A DNA stretch of 64,000 nt from Kluyvera ascorbata_C (GCF_044197065.1 NZ_JBIQOI010000002.1:434001-498000); one strand, 5' to 3'. Counted from the first letter of the stretch, positions 42,502-53,013 are shown. The notes: generated by a model not told the origin, from the sequence alone. Numbers and translations are program-made.

Positions 42502-43728
42502 TTAACCGCGCTTCGCCGTCAGTTCCGCAATACGCACAATCACCTGCACCGCTTTCTCCATGCCTTCCAGGGTCACAAACTCGTGCTTGCCGTGGTAGTT
42601 ATAGCCACCGGTAAAGAGGTTCGGGCACGGGAGTCCCATAAATGACAGCTGCGCGCCGTCGGTGCCGCCACGAATCGGTTTGAGATCCGGCTCGATATCA
42701 CAATCGCGCATCGCCTGTTGCGCGATATCCAGAATGTGAGGATGATCGGCCACCTTTTCGCGCATATTGTAATAGCTGTCTTCAATAATCAGCTCAATAT
42801 AGCAATCCGGGTGCAGCCCTTTGCCGACCTTCTTGGCGATTTCCATCATCTTGCGCTTACGCGCTTCAAACTGCTTACGGTCGAAGTCGCGAACGATGTA
42901 ATGCATCTCTGCGCGATCCACCGAGCCTTTGATGCTGGTGAGATGGTAGAAACCTTCATAACCTTCGGTGGTTTCCGGGCTCTCATCGGCCGGGACTTCC
43001 GCGTGAATGCGGGCCGCCAGCGACAGCGCGTTGACCATCACCCCTTTCGCGGTCCCCGGATGCACGTTGTTGCCAACAATCTTGATGGTAATAGAGGCAG
43101 CGTTAAAGTTTTCAAACTCCAGCTCACCCACGCCACCGCCGTCCACGGTATAGGCCCACTGGGCGTTAAAGGCTTCGACATCAAAGTGCTTCGCCCCTTT
43201 CCCGACCTCTTCGTCCGGGGTAAACGCCACGCGAATATCGCCGTGTGGAATGTTTTTCTCTTTCAGCACCGCCAGCGCGGTCATGATTTCGGCAATACCG
43301 GCTTTATCATCGGCACCCAACAGCGTTTTGCCGTCGGTGGTGATAAGCGTTTGCCCCAGCAGTTGATGCAGCACCGGGAACATCACCGGCGACAGCACTT
43401 CATCACCGATACCCAGCGCGATATCGCCGCCGCGATAGTTTTCAACAATTTGCGGATTAACGTTTTTACCGCTGAAATCCGGTGCGGTATCCACATGGGA
43501 GATAAAACCGATCGCCGGAATATCGCCGCTGACGTTCGCCGGGAGGGTGCCCATCACCGTACCCTTCTCACTCAGCGTGACGTTAACCAGCCCCATTGTT
43601 TCCAATTGCTCTTTGAGCAGATGTAATAGTTTCCACTGCCCTTCGGTACTCGGCACCTGACGCACGCCGGGCTTCGACTGTGTGTCCAGTGAAACGTACT
43701 GCAAAAAACGCTCAAGCAATTTATCCAT
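42502..43728 (-). CDS. pepT: PepT, peptidase T (tripeptidase)
   Basis: 408 residues. M20-family zinc aminotripeptidase: the metal His/Asp are in FISHVDTAPDFSG, the bridging Asp in LGADDKAGI and the catalytic Glu in TPDEEVGKG. It removes the N-terminal residue of tripeptides. E. coli pepT is oxygen-regulated; here the 5' region is AT-rich. Divergent from potA, as in E. coli. Confidence 0.95.
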   Translation of the reverse strand: MDKLLERFLQYVSLDTQSKPGVRQVPSTEGQWKLLHLLKEQLETMGLVNVTLSEKGTVMGTLPANVSGDIPAIGFISHVDTAPDFSGKNVNPQIVENYRGGDIALGIGDEVLSPVMFPVLHQLLGQTLITTDGKTLLGADDKAGIAEIMTALAVLKEKNIPHGDIRVAFTPDEEVGKGAKHFDVEAFNAQWAYTVDGGGVGELEFENFNAASITIKIVGNNVHPGTAKGVMVNALSLAARIHAEVPADESPETTEGYEGFYHLTSIKGSVDRAEMHYIVRDFDRKQFEARKRKMMEIAKKVGKGLHPDCYIELIIEDSYYNMREKVADHPHILDIAQQAMRDCDIEPDLKPIRGGTDGAQLSFMGLPCPNLFTGGYNYHGKHEFVTLEGMEKAVQVIVRIAELTAKRG

Positions 43729-43995
43729 GTAGCCACCCTCACTTTTTGTGACAACATTATCAATAAGCAGGAAAACACAAATATTGCGTCAGGTCACTTT
43801 TAGTCCGGCAAAGGCCATTTTTTTCATCAATACGTCGCTAATCATCAGATATACCTAAGGTAGCTTAGACAAGGATTGGCGATTGAGTATCGTTTGCCGT
43901 AGAATGCCAGCCCTTATTAATAAATATCAGACCTCTAAACGTCTAAAGGTGGATAACCACAAACCCCGCATCGGTAAGCCATCCGGTGTGTTGAC

Positions 43996-45132
43996 ATGGG
44001 ACAGAGTAAGAAATTGAATACAAAATCGCGTTCGCTTTCACCGCTGGTGCAACTGGCGGGAATTCGCAAAGATTTCGATGGAAAAACGGTCATCTCCGAT
44101 CTGAACCTGACCATCAATAACGGCGAGTTCCTCACGCTGCTTGGCCCCTCTGGCTGCGGTAAAACAACCGTTCTTCGCCTCATCGCTGGGCTGGAAAACG
44201 TCGATGCCGGGAAAATCCATCTGGAGGACCAGGACATCACCGACGTGCCTGCCGAAAACCGCCACGTCAATACCGTGTTCCAGAGCTACGCGCTCTTCCC
44301 GCATATGACCGTGTTTGATAACGTCGCCTTTGGCCTGCGGATGCAGAAAACCCCGGCGAACGATATCACCCCACGGGTGCACGATGCGCTGCGCATGGTA
44401 CAGCTTGAAGAGTTCGCCCAGCGTAAACCGCACCAGCTCTCTGGCGGGCAGCAACAGCGCGTGGCGATTGCCCGCGCCGTGGTCAACAAGCCGAGCCTGC
44501 TGCTGCTCGATGAATCTCTCTCCGCGCTCGACTACAAGCTGCGTAAGCAGATGCAGAACGAACTGAAAGCGCTGCAGCGTAAGCTCGGGATCACTTTCGT
44601 GTTCGTCACTCATGACCAGGAAGAAGCCCTGACCATGTCCGACCGTATCGTGGTCATGCGCGACGGCAAAATTGAGCAGGACGGCACGCCGCGTGAAATC
44701 TACGAAGAGCCGAAGAATCTGTTTGTGGCGAGCTTTATCGGCGAAATCAACATCTTCAACGCCACCGTCATTGAGCGTCTTGACTCGCTGCGCGTTCGCG
44801 CCAGCGTCGAAGGCCGCGAGTGCAATATTGACGTCAAATTCCCGGTCACCCCGGGGCAAAAACTCAACGTCCTGCTGCGCCCGGAAGATCTGCGCGTCGA
44901 TGAAATTCACGACGGCACCGACGTTGACGGCCTGATTGGTTACGTACGCGAGCGTAACTATAAAGGTATGACGCTGGAGTCAGTGGTTGAGCTTGAAAAC
45001 GGCAAAATGGTGATGGTCAGCGAATTCTTCAATGAAGATGACCCCGACTTTGACCACTCGTTAGATCAGAAAATGGCGATTAATTGGGTAGAAAGCTGGG
45101 AGGTTGTACTGGCTGATGAAGAGCACAAGTAA
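43996..45132 (+). CDS. potA: PotA, spermidine/putrescine ABC ATPase
   Basis: 378 residues: Walker A GPSGCGKTT, signature LSGGQQQR, Walker B LLLLDESLSALD and switch His in FVTHDQEE, then a TOBE-type regulatory domain. It powers the PotABCD importer. The last 17 bases overlap potB. Confidence 0.96.
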   Translation: MGQSKKLNTKSRSLSPLVQLAGIRKDFDGKTVISDLNLTINNGEFLTLLGPSGCGKTTVLRLIAGLENVDAGKIHLEDQDITDVPAENRHVNTVFQSYALFPHMTVFDNVAFGLRMQKTPANDITPRVHDALRMVQLEEFAQRKPHQLSGGQQQRVAIARAVVNKPSLLLLDESLSALDYKLRKQMQNELKALQRKLGITFVFVTHDQEEALTMSDRIVVMRDGKIEQDGTPREIYEEPKNLFVASFIGEINIFNATVIERLDSLRVRASVEGRECNIDVKFPVTPGQKLNVLLRPEDLRVDEIHDGTDVDGLIGYVRERNYKGMTLESVVELENGKMVMVSEFFNEDDPDFDHSLDQKMAINWVESWEVVLADEEHK

Positions 45133-45973
45133 GTTCCAGAATGTGGTGATTGCCACCATCGTCGGTTGGCTTGTGCTGTTCGTGTTCCTGCCCAACCTGA
45201 TGATCATCATCACCAGCTTCCTGACGCGTGATGATGCCAACTTCGTCCAGATGGTCTTTACCCTGGACAACTACGCCCGGCTGCTTGATCCGCTGTACGC
45301 CGAGGTGCTGCTGCACTCGCTGAACATGGCGTTTATCGCGACGCTGGCGTGCCTGGTGCTGGGCTATCCCTTCGCCTGGTTTCTGGCGCGTCTGCCGCAT
45401 AAGGTGCGCCCGCTGCTGCTATTCTTGCTGATTGTGCCGTTCTGGACCAACTCGCTGATTCGCATCTACGGGCTGAAAATTTTCCTCAGCACCAAGGGCT
45501 ATCTCAACGAGTTCCTGCTGTGGCTGGGCATTATTGATACCCCGATTCGCATCATGTTCACCCCCAGCGCGGTGATTATCGGCCTGGTCTATATCCTGCT
45601 GCCGTTTATGGTGATGCCGCTCTACTCCAGTATTGAAAAGCTCGATAAACCGCTGCTGGAAGCGGCGAAAGATCTCGGCGCTAGCAAGCTGCAAACCTTT
45701 ATCCGCATCATCATTCCGCTGACCATGCCAGGGATTATCGCTGGCTGTCTACTGGTGATGCTGCCAGCGATGGGGCTGTTCTACGTCTCCGACCTGATGG
45801 GCGGCGCGAAAAACCTGCTGATTGGTAACGTCATCAAGAGCCAGTTCCTCAACATCCGCGACTGGCCGTTCGGTGCGGCCACCAGCATTACGCTGACCGT
45901 GGTGATGGGGCTGATGCTGCTGGTGTACTGGCGCGCCTCGCGCTTGCTGAATAAGAAGGTGGAACTGGAATGA
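45116..45973 (+). CDS. potB: PotB, spermidine/putrescine permease subunit
   Basis: 285 residues from ATG 45116 (GGGAGG upstream). Six membrane helices and the ABC-coupling EAA loop LEAAKDLGASKLQTFIRIII. The start lies inside the end of potA, and the stop overlaps the potC start by four bases, so translation is coupled. Confidence 0.95.
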   Translation: MKSTSKFQNVVIATIVGWLVLFVFLPNLMIIITSFLTRDDANFVQMVFTLDNYARLLDPLYAEVLLHSLNMAFIATLACLVLGYPFAWFLARLPHKVRPLLLFLLIVPFWTNSLIRIYGLKIFLSTKGYLNEFLLWLGIIDTPIRIMFTPSAVIIGLVYILLPFMVMPLYSSIEKLDKPLLEAAKDLGASKLQTFIRIIIPLTMPGIIAGCLLVMLPAMGLFYVSDLMGGAKNLLIGNVIKSQFLNIRDWPFGAATSITLTVVMGLMLLVYWRASRLLNKKVELE

Positions 45974-46761
45974 TCGGTCGACTGCTGCGCGGCGGTTTTA
46001 TGACCGCCATCTACGCTTATCTCTATATCCCGATAATCATTTTGATCGTCAACTCGTTCAACAGTTCTCGCTTCGGGATCAACTGGCAGGGTTTCACCAC
46101 CAAGTGGTACAGCCTGCTGATGAACAACGACAGTCTGTTACAGGCGGCCCAGCACTCGCTAACGATGGCGATTTTCTCCGCCACCGCCGCGACGCTGATT
46201 GGCTCACTCACCGCCGTAGCGCTGTACCGCTATCGCTTTCGCGGCAAACCGTTCGTCAGCGGTATGCTGTTCGTGGTGATGATGTCGCCGGATATCGTGA
46301 TGGCGATTTCCCTGCTGGTGCTGTTCATGCTGCTCGGTATTCAGCTGGGCTTCTGGTCGCTACTGTTCTCGCACATCACCTTCTGCCTGCCGTTCGTGGT
46401 AGTCACCGTCTACTCGCGCCTCAAAGGCTTTGACGTGCGCATGCTGGAAGCGGCGAAAGATCTCGGCGCCAGCGAACTGACCATTCTGCGCAAAATTATT
46501 CTGCCGCTGGCGTTACCGGCGGTGGCTGCAGGCTGGCTGCTAAGCTTTACCCTGTCGATGGATGACGTGGTGGTTTCGTCATTCGTGACCGGGCCAAGCT
46601 ATGAAATTCTGCCGCTGAAAATCTACTCGATGGTGAAAGTTGGCGTATCGCCGGAAGTGAACGCGCTGGCGACGATTTTGCTGGTGCTGTCGCTGGTGAT
46701 GGTGATTGCCAGCCAGCTGATTGCACGAGATAAAACTAAAAGCCTGAAGGTCAGGCACTAA
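45970..46761 (+). CDS. potC: PotC, spermidine/putrescine permease subunit
   Basis: 263 residues, six membrane helices, EAA loop LEAAKDLGASELTILRKIIL. Forms the channel with PotB. Followed by potD after 16 bases. Confidence 0.95.
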   Translation: MIGRLLRGGFMTAIYAYLYIPIIILIVNSFNSSRFGINWQGFTTKWYSLLMNNDSLLQAAQHSLTMAIFSATAATLIGSLTAVALYRYRFRGKPFVSGMLFVVMMSPDIVMAISLLVLFMLLGIQLGFWSLLFSHITFCLPFVVVTVYSRLKGFDVRMLEAAKDLGASELTILRKIILPLALPAVAAGWLLSFTLSMDDVVVSSFVTGPSYEILPLKIYSMVKVGVSPEVNALATILLVLSLVMVIASQLIARDKTKSLKVRH

Positions 46762-46777
46762 ACTCAGGGGACGTAAA

Positions 46778-47824
46778 ATGAAAAAATGGTCACGCCACCT
46801 GCTCGCGGCAGGTGCTTTAGCGCTCGGTATGAGTGCGGCCCACGCGGACGATAGCAAAACGCTCTATTTCTATAACTGGACGGAGTACGTGCCGCCAGGA
46901 CTTCTGGAACAGTTCACTAAAGAGACCGGCATCAAGGTTATCTATTCGACCTATGAGTCGAACGAAACCATGTACGCCAAGCTCAAGACATACAAAGACG
47001 GCGCCTACGACCTGGTGGTGCCGTCGACCTACTTTGTCGACAAGATGCGCAAAGAGGGAATGATCCAGAAGATCGATAAAAGCCAATTGAGCAACTTTAA
47101 GAACCTCGACCCAGAGATGCTCAACAAGCCGTTCGATCCGAACAATGACTACTCGATCCCGTATATCTGGGGCGCAACGGCGATTGGTATCAACAGCGAT
47201 GCCATTGACCCGAAAACCGTCACCAGTTGGGCCGACCTCTGGAAGCCAGAGTATAAAGGCAGCCTGCTGCTGACCGACGATGCCCGTGAAGTCTTCCAGG
47301 TGGCGCTGCGCAAACTCGGCTATTCCGGTAACACCACCGACCCGAAAGAGATTGAAGCGGCCTACAACGAGCTGAAAAAGTTGATGCCAAACGTGGCGGC
47401 GTTCAACTCCGACAACCCGGCTAACCCGTATATGGAAGGCGAAGTCAATCTGGGAATGGTGTGGAACGGCTCGGCGTTCGTGGCCCGTCAAGCCGGTACG
47501 CCGCTGGAAGTGGTATGGCCGAAAGAAGGCGGTATCTTCTGGATGGACAGCCTCTCTATTCCCGCCAATGCCAAAAACAAAGAAGGCGCGCTGAAGCTGA
47601 TTAACTTCCTGCTGCGCCCGGACGTGGCAAAAGAGGTGGCGGAAACCATCGGCTACCCAACGCCGAACCTGGCGGCGCGTAAGCTGCTGAGCCCGGAAGT
47701 CGCTAACGACAAGTCGCTCTACCCGGATGCCGAAACCATCAACAAAGGCGAATGGCAGAACGACGTCGGCAGCGCCAGCACACTGTACGAAGAGTATTAC
47801 CAGAAGCTGAAAGCGGGACGTTAA
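46778..47824 (+). CDS. potD: PotD, polyamine-binding protein
   Basis: 348 residues with a signal peptide (cleavage after AHA|DD). It is the periplasmic binder that prefers spermidine; FYNWTEYVPPGLLEQF and the acidic binding-site residues around WLDSLSIP are of PotD type. Ends the operon at a strong bidirectional terminator. Confidence 0.96.
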   Translation: MKKWSRHLLAAGALALGMSAAHADDSKTLYFYNWTEYVPPGLLEQFTKETGIKVIYSTYESNETMYAKLKTYKDGAYDLVVPSTYFVDKMRKEGMIQKIDKSQLSNFKNLDPEMLNKPFDPNNDYSIPYIWGATAIGINSDAIDPKTVTSWADLWKPEYKGSLLLTDDAREVFQVALRKLGYSGNTTDPKEIEAAYNELKKLMPNVAAFNSDNPANPYMEGEVNLGMVWNGSAFVARQAGTPLEVVWPKEGGIFWMDSLSIPANAKNKEGALKLINFLLRPDVAKEVAETIGYPTPNLAARKLLSPEVANDKSLYPDAETINKGEWQNDVGSASTLYEEYYQKLKAGR

Positions 47825-47850
47825 CCGCGCCGAATTGCCTGATGGCAGCA

Positions 47851-47882
47851 ATAAAAAAGCGGAGCCTGCGCTCCGCTTTTTA
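47851..47882. terminator. Bidirectional terminator between potD and cobB
   Basis: AGCGGAG (47859-47865) pairs with CTCCGCT (47871-47877); A-run before and T-run after, so it ends both convergent operons. Confidence 0.88.
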
Positions 47883-47899
47883 TCAGCATAACCAAAACA

Positions 47900-48721
47900 T
47901 CAAATTTCTTTCAGCAGCTTCGCTACGTACGCTGGCACCACTTCGCTTGCCAGACCATAATGCTTCTCTTCAAACTCGCTGCCGACCTGGCTTGGCTCAA
48001 GATTCAGCTCAACGGTGTGCGCACCGTGCAGCTTCGCTTCGTGAACAAAACCCGCCGCCGGATAAACATGCCCTGAAGTGCCGATGGCGATAAAAATATC
48101 CGCTCTCGCCAGCGCCATGTAGATGTGGTCCATCTCAAACGGCATCTCGCCAAACCAGACGATATGCGGGCGCAGCGGCGCCGGGAACTGGCAGCAATGG
48201 CAGCGGTCGTCCACCATCAGGTCGCCTGGCCAGTCGAACACCTGGCCACTTTGAGTGCAACGCACCTTCAGCAGCTCACCGTGCATATGCAGCACGTTTT
48301 TGTTGCCCGCGCGCTCGTGCAGATTGTCGATGTTCTGCGTCACCACCAGCACGTTCTCGCCCAGCGCCTCTTCAAGCCTTGCCAGCGCCAGATGCGCCGG
48401 GTTTGGCGCAATTTCGGCCTGCTGTAGCTGACGACGGCGATCGTTGTAGAAACGCTGCACCAGCTCAGGATCGCGGTGATAGCCTTCCGGCGTCGCCACA
48501 TCCTCAACCCGATGCTCTTCCCATAGCCCGTCCGCCGCGCGGAAGGTCCGAATGCCCGACTCCGCCGAAATGCCTGCGCCCGTCAGTACGACCACTCTTG
48601 GTTTATCCATTTCTTCTGGCATCACCCTGTCCGTAAAGAAAATTCGCTGACGCAGACGCTGGCGCAGCTGACGTTTATTCCGACGAAAACGGCTCAATCG
48701 ATGTAAGCGGCGCGACTGCAT
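47900..48721 (-). CDS. cobB: CobB, NAD-dependent protein deacylase (sirtuin)
   Basis: 273 residues, the long form with an arginine-rich N-terminal tail of about 37 residues before MDKPRVVVLTGAGISAESGI. In E. coli and Salmonella a short form starts at that internal Met. GAGISAESGIRTF binds NAD, TQNIDNLH carries the catalytic His, and the zinc Cys residues include CHCC. It removes acetyl, succinyl and related groups from lysines (for example Acs). Shares direction with nagK, 12 bases after it. Confidence 0.94.
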   Translation of the reverse strand: MQSRRLHRLSRFRRNKRQLRQRLRQRIFFTDRVMPEEMDKPRVVVLTGAGISAESGIRTFRAADGLWEEHRVEDVATPEGYHRDPELVQRFYNDRRRQLQQAEIAPNPAHLALARLEEALGENVLVVTQNIDNLHERAGNKNVLHMHGELLKVRCTQSGQVFDWPGDLMVDDRCHCCQFPAPLRPHIVWFGEMPFEMDHIYMALARADIFIAIGTSGHVYPAAGFVHEAKLHGAHTVELNLEPSQVGSEFEEKHYGLASEVVPAYVAKLLKEI

Positions 48722-48733
48722 ATCTACTCCATG

Positions 48734-49648
48734 TTAGTTGGTCAGATGAAGGAACGCCGCGCCGCGCATTCCCCCTGCATCACCATGACGGGCGCGCTCA
48801 ATGCGCGGCGTACGGGCTACAGGCAGTAAATGACGCGGTAAGCGTTGCGCTAGTCCATCGGCGATCGCTGTAAAATTAGATAACCCACCGCCGAGCACCA
48901 CCAGATCCGGGTCGACGATAGTCAGGATGTTGCCCAGGCACACCGCAAGCAAGTCCAGATAACGCTCAACGTGCTCACGCGCGTTGTGGTCGCCTTGCTG
49001 CCAGAGGGCAACGATTTCCGGCGAGGTCAGCGGCTGCTGGTAAAAATGTTGGTACAGCCACGCAAAACCACGACCGGATAAATAGTTTTCAATGCAGCCA
49101 GACTGGCCGCAGCCGCAGCGGGTGAGCGGAAAATCACGCCCCACCACCTCCAGCGCATCCACCGGCAGGCGGATGTGGCCAAACTCGCCGGTAATATAAC
49201 TATGACCGGTAATCGATTTACCGTTCAGCACGATACCGCCGCCGACGCCGGTGCCGAGAATCAGCCCCATCACCAGCGGATACTGGGTGAACTCGTCGTC
49301 CCAGGCTTCGGAAATCGCGAAGCAGTTGGCATCGTTATCAAGGCGCACGTCGCGATCGAGCAGGCGACTCAGGTCCGCGCGCAGCGGTTTCCCGCTGGCC
49401 GCCGGCACGTTCGCCGCATACAGCAGGCCGCCTTCGGTTTCCGGCATACCGGGAATGCCAATGCCCACCGTCCCCCGACAATCAAAGCGTTCGTCGGCCT
49501 CTTTGACCAGCGCGATGACCGCGTCGAGAAAGCTGTCATAGCTCTCTTTCGGCGTCGGAACGCGTTTTTCCCACCGTAGCTGGCGCGATGAATCAAATAC
49601 GCCGAGCGCGATTTTGCTGCCGCCAATGTCAAATCCATAATGCATCAT
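48734..49648 (-). CDS. nagK: NagK, N-acetyl-D-glucosamine kinase
   Basis: 304 residues from ATG 49648 (GAGGA seven bases before), or 303 from the next ATG. ROK family: phosphate motif FDIGGSKIALG, catalytic DNDANCFA and zinc motif CGCGQSGCIE. It phosphorylates GlcNAc recovered from peptidoglycan turnover. Operon with cobB downstream. Confidence 0.95.
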   Translation of the reverse strand: MMHYGFDIGGSKIALGVFDSSRQLRWEKRVPTPKESYDSFLDAVIALVKEADERFDCRGTVGIGIPGMPETEGGLLYAANVPAASGKPLRADLSRLLDRDVRLDNDANCFAISEAWDDEFTQYPLVMGLILGTGVGGGIVLNGKSITGHSYITGEFGHIRLPVDALEVVGRDFPLTRCGCGQSGCIENYLSGRGFAWLYQHFYQQPLTSPEIVALWQQGDHNAREHVERYLDLLAVCLGNILTIVDPDLVVLGGGLSNFTAIADGLAQRLPRHLLPVARTPRIERARHGDAGGMRGAAFLHLTN

Positions 49649-49706
49649 GGTCAATTCCTCTTTGCTGACGCGTGCAGCAGCAAGGCCACACGGTCAGGAC
49701 GTCAAA

Positions 49707-50951
49707 TTACTGGCCACTCAGCACCCTCGCAGGGTCAATTCGGCTGGCGCGGCGGGCGGGATACCAGCTCGCCAGCAGACTCAGCAACAGTGCCGTGACC
49801 AGCACATAAACGACATCCAGCCAGTGCAGTTCAGACGGCAGGAAGTCGATAAAATAAATGTCGCCAGATAAGAACTGGTGACCAATAAGTTTTTCAATCA
49901 CGTTGATAATGTTGGTCAGGTACAGGGAACCAAGCACCCCAATCACCACACCACACACGCTGCCTAACAGGCCAGCCAATAAACCATACCACACGAAAAT
50001 GGCGCGAATCAGCCCGTCTTTGGCGCCCAGTGTGCGCAGTACCGCAATATCGCTGCTTTTATCTTTCACCGCCATCACCAGCGTGGAGACGATGTTAAAG
50101 CAGGCCACGCCAATCACCAGCACCATCGCCAGATACATGATGGCGCGGATCATCTGGATATCGCGGTACATATAGCCGTAGGTGCCAATCCAGCTTTTGA
50201 TATAAACGTAGTTATTAGTGACTTCGCCCGCATCACGCACCAGCTTGTTGGCGTTAAAGACGTCGTTCACTTTGATGGCGATACCGGAAATGCTCTCGCC
50301 CATGTCGAGATACTGCTGGGCATCCTGCATCGGGATCATCGCAAAGCTGTGGTCGAGCTGACCGCTCAATTGCAAAATTCCGGTCACGTGCAGGCGCACG
50401 CGTTTTGGCTGCAGCAGCTTATGTTCCGGATTCGAGTTCGGGATCATGATTGAAACCCAGTCTCCTGCCTTCACCTTCAGCGCATCGGCTACGCCTTTGC
50501 CGAGAATAATCTGCTGTTCACCGGCTTTAAAATTGGCCCAGGCTTCAGCCTGAATAAAGCGTGGCAGCGCGCTGAGTTTGCTTTCCTGTACCGGGTCAAC
50601 GCCCTTCACCTGGATGGCGCGCAGGTTGCTGCCGCTCTCGACCAGGCCGGTAAAGTTGATGTACGGGGCCGCCGCTTCAATACCTTTCACCGCTTCGACT
50701 TTCGGCAGAACGTTTTGCCAGTGATTCCACGGCTGGTTTACCGCTTCAATTTCACCGTGCGGCACCACCGCCAGAATGCGGTTATTCAGCTCACGCTCAA
50801 AACCGTTCATGGCGCTGAGGCCAACGATCAATACCGCTACGCCCAGCGCAATACCGACCGTAGAGATAACGGAAATCAGCGACACCATGCCGCCGCGCCG
50901 ACGGCCGCGGCTAAAGCGCAGACCAATCAGTAACGAGAGGGACGGAGCCAT
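49707..50951 (-). CDS. lolE: LolE, lipoprotein-releasing permease subunit
   Basis: 414 residues. FtsX-type: one N-terminal membrane helix, a large periplasmic MacB-PCD domain, three C-terminal helices. With LolC and LolD it extracts lipoproteins from the inner membrane; LolE binds the substrate. Starts one base after lolD ends. Confidence 0.95.
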   Translation of the reverse strand: MAPSLSLLIGLRFSRGRRRGGMVSLISVISTVGIALGVAVLIVGLSAMNGFERELNNRILAVVPHGEIEAVNQPWNHWQNVLPKVEAVKGIEAAAPYINFTGLVESGSNLRAIQVKGVDPVQESKLSALPRFIQAEAWANFKAGEQQIILGKGVADALKVKAGDWVSIMIPNSNPEHKLLQPKRVRLHVTGILQLSGQLDHSFAMIPMQDAQQYLDMGESISGIAIKVNDVFNANKLVRDAGEVTNNYVYIKSWIGTYGYMYRDIQMIRAIMYLAMVLVIGVACFNIVSTLVMAVKDKSSDIAVLRTLGAKDGLIRAIFVWYGLLAGLLGSVCGVVIGVLGSLYLTNIINVIEKLIGHQFLSGDIYFIDFLPSELHWLDVVYVLVTALLLSLLASWYPARRASRIDPARVLSGQ

Positions 50952-51652
50952 TAATGCGCTCCCATCAGGGTCAGTTGGTCGCTCAGGTGACCATCGCGCA
51001 TCTCAAGCTGGCGGCCCATGCGTTTCGCCAGTTGAAGGTCGTGCGTCACCACCAGGAAGGCGGTGCCTTGAGACTGATTCAGCTCGCCCAGCAGTTTAAA
51101 GATGCTGTCGGCGTTTTTCGCATCGAGGTTGCCGGTCGGTTCATCAGCCAGCACCAGGCGCGGGTTATTCACCAGCGCACGGGCAATCGCCACGCGCTGA
51201 CGTTCACCGCCGGAAAGCTCCGACGGACGGTGGTGAGCGCGATGCTCAAGCCCAACCGCTTTCAGCATTTCCAGCGCGCGCGTGTTGATTTCGGCGGCTT
51301 TCTTTTTGCCAATCAGCAGCGGCATTGCCACGTTTTCCAGCGCGGTAAAGTCCGGCAGCAGATGGTGGAACTGGTAGATAAAGCCAAGCTTCTGGTTACG
51401 CAGTTCAGCTTTCGCCGCCGCAGAGAGCTTGCTCATCGGCTGGCCGCTGAAAATGACGTCGCCGGACGTCGGCGTATCCAGCCCGCCGAGCAGATGCAGC
51501 AGCGTACTTTTACCGGAACCGGAAGTGCCAACAATCGCCATCATTTCGCCTTCGCCAATGCTGAAGCTGACATTGTGCAGAACGTCGGTTTGCACAGTGC
51601 CTTCCTGATAGCGTTTGCACAGGTTGTCGCATTGCAACAGGATCTTATTCAT
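50951..51652 (-). CDS. lolD: LolD, lipoprotein-releasing ATPase
   Basis: 233 residues from ATG 51652; the longer frame to 51742 is only the lolC end in another frame. Walker A GTSGSGKST, signature LSGGERQR, Walker B LVLADEPTGNLD. The start overlaps the lolC stop by 8 bases (51645-51652). Confidence 0.96.
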   Translation of the reverse strand: MNKILLQCDNLCKRYQEGTVQTDVLHNVSFSIGEGEMMAIVGTSGSGKSTLLHLLGGLDTPTSGDVIFSGQPMSKLSAAAKAELRNQKLGFIYQFHHLLPDFTALENVAMPLLIGKKKAAEINTRALEMLKAVGLEHRAHHRPSELSGGERQRVAIARALVNNPRLVLADEPTGNLDAKNADSIFKLLGELNQSQGTAFLVVTHDLQLAKRMGRQLEMRDGHLSDQLTLMGAH

Positions 51653-52844
51653 AACGTAAAGCCTCAGCGGGTTGAGTGGCGGCAGCGCGCCATGAAGGAT
51701 AAAGCGTAGAAAGCAGCGCCAGGAGCATCGCCACCAGCGCAATCACGATAACCTGCAGCGGCTCGATGGCAACCGGCAGCGCCGCGCCGTCGAGGAACGC
51801 GCCGATAATCGGCATTAAATTGTTAAGCTGGCTGGCCAACAGCACCCCAAGCACCGCGCCTAATAGCGCGCCGATAATGCCCGCGCTGGCGCCCTGCACC
51901 ATAAAGACGGTGAGGATCTGTCGCGGCGTTAGCCCCTGGGTTTGCAGAATGGCGACTTCGCCCTGCTTTTCCATGACCATCAGCCCGAGCGAGGTGATGA
52001 TGTTAAACGCGGCCACCGCGACGATAAGGCTCAGCAGCAGCCCCATCATATTCTTTTCCATGCGCACGGCCTGGAACAGCTCGCCTTTACGCTCGCGCCA
52101 GTCCTGCCATTTGGTGCCATGCGGCAGCGTTTGTTGGCTCAGGGTGTCGACCTGCAGCGGTTGTTCCAGCCACAAACGCCAGCCGGTGATATTGCCCAGC
52201 GGGTAGAGCATCAGGCGGGAAGCATCCTGGATATTGACCAGCATCTGATAACCATCGACTTCACTGTCGGCGGCAAAGGTGCCAATCACCGTGAACAGAC
52301 GCTGGCTCGGCAGGCGACCCATCGGCGTAAACTGGCTGGCGGAAGGCACCATCACGCGAATTTGGTCGCCGCGGTTCACCCCAAGCTGCCCGGCAAGCTG
52401 TTCGCCGAGAATGACGTTATATTTTCCAGCGGTGAGATCGGTCTGTTTGACGTTGACCAGGTACGGCGTGAGCGGATCTTTTTGCGCCGGGTCGATACCC
52501 AGCATCACCCCGACCGACACGCTGCGAGCGCTTTGCAGCACTACATCACCGGTGGTGAGCGGCGCGACGCGCGTTACGCCCTGTAACTTCGCGCTCGATT
52601 CCGGGTGCTGTTGCGGGTTGAGGGAGCCTTGATCCGCCGTCAGAATGGCCTGCGGCATCAGCCCCAGGATGTTGTTTTGCAGCTCGCGTTCGAAGCCGTT
52701 CATCACCGAAAGTACGGTCACCAGCGCCATTACGCCAAGCGTAATGCCGATAGTCGACAGCCAGGAAACAAAGCGACCGAAGCGGTCCGCTGCTCGCCCA
52801 CGCATGTAGCGCAGGCCGATAAATAGTGCGACAGGTTGGTACAT
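51645..52844 (-). CDS. lolC: LolC, lipoprotein-releasing permease subunit
   Basis: 399 residues, paralogue of LolE with the same topology; LolC holds the periplasmic hook that recruits LolA. First gene of lolCDE. Upstream, E. coli has ycfT and mfd; here yjdF and the mel module intervene. Confidence 0.95.
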   Translation of the reverse strand: MYQPVALFIGLRYMRGRAADRFGRFVSWLSTIGITLGVMALVTVLSVMNGFERELQNNILGLMPQAILTADQGSLNPQQHPESSAKLQGVTRVAPLTTGDVVLQSARSVSVGVMLGIDPAQKDPLTPYLVNVKQTDLTAGKYNVILGEQLAGQLGVNRGDQIRVMVPSASQFTPMGRLPSQRLFTVIGTFAADSEVDGYQMLVNIQDASRLMLYPLGNITGWRLWLEQPLQVDTLSQQTLPHGTKWQDWRERKGELFQAVRMEKNMMGLLLSLIVAVAAFNIITSLGLMVMEKQGEVAILQTQGLTPRQILTVFMVQGASAGIIGALLGAVLGVLLASQLNNLMPIIGAFLDGAALPVAIEPLQVIVIALVAMLLALLSTLYPSWRAAATQPAEALRYE

Positions 52845-53013
52845 GTAATCCGTCTGGTTGCTGAAAGCAGATGCACGAGTATATAAGCGAAAGCAGGATG
52901 GGTAAATGACTGAACCGTAAGCGCAAGGCTGACAATCGCTGACGAAAGGACGTAAACATTGAAATTTTGGCCGTCACGGACAATAGTGTTGTTTTCCCTT
53001 TATTTGCGAATTC

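Noticed and set aside
46817..47851. 344-codon frame opposite potD
   Set aside because: Antisense shadow; potD has signal peptide, family match and operon context.
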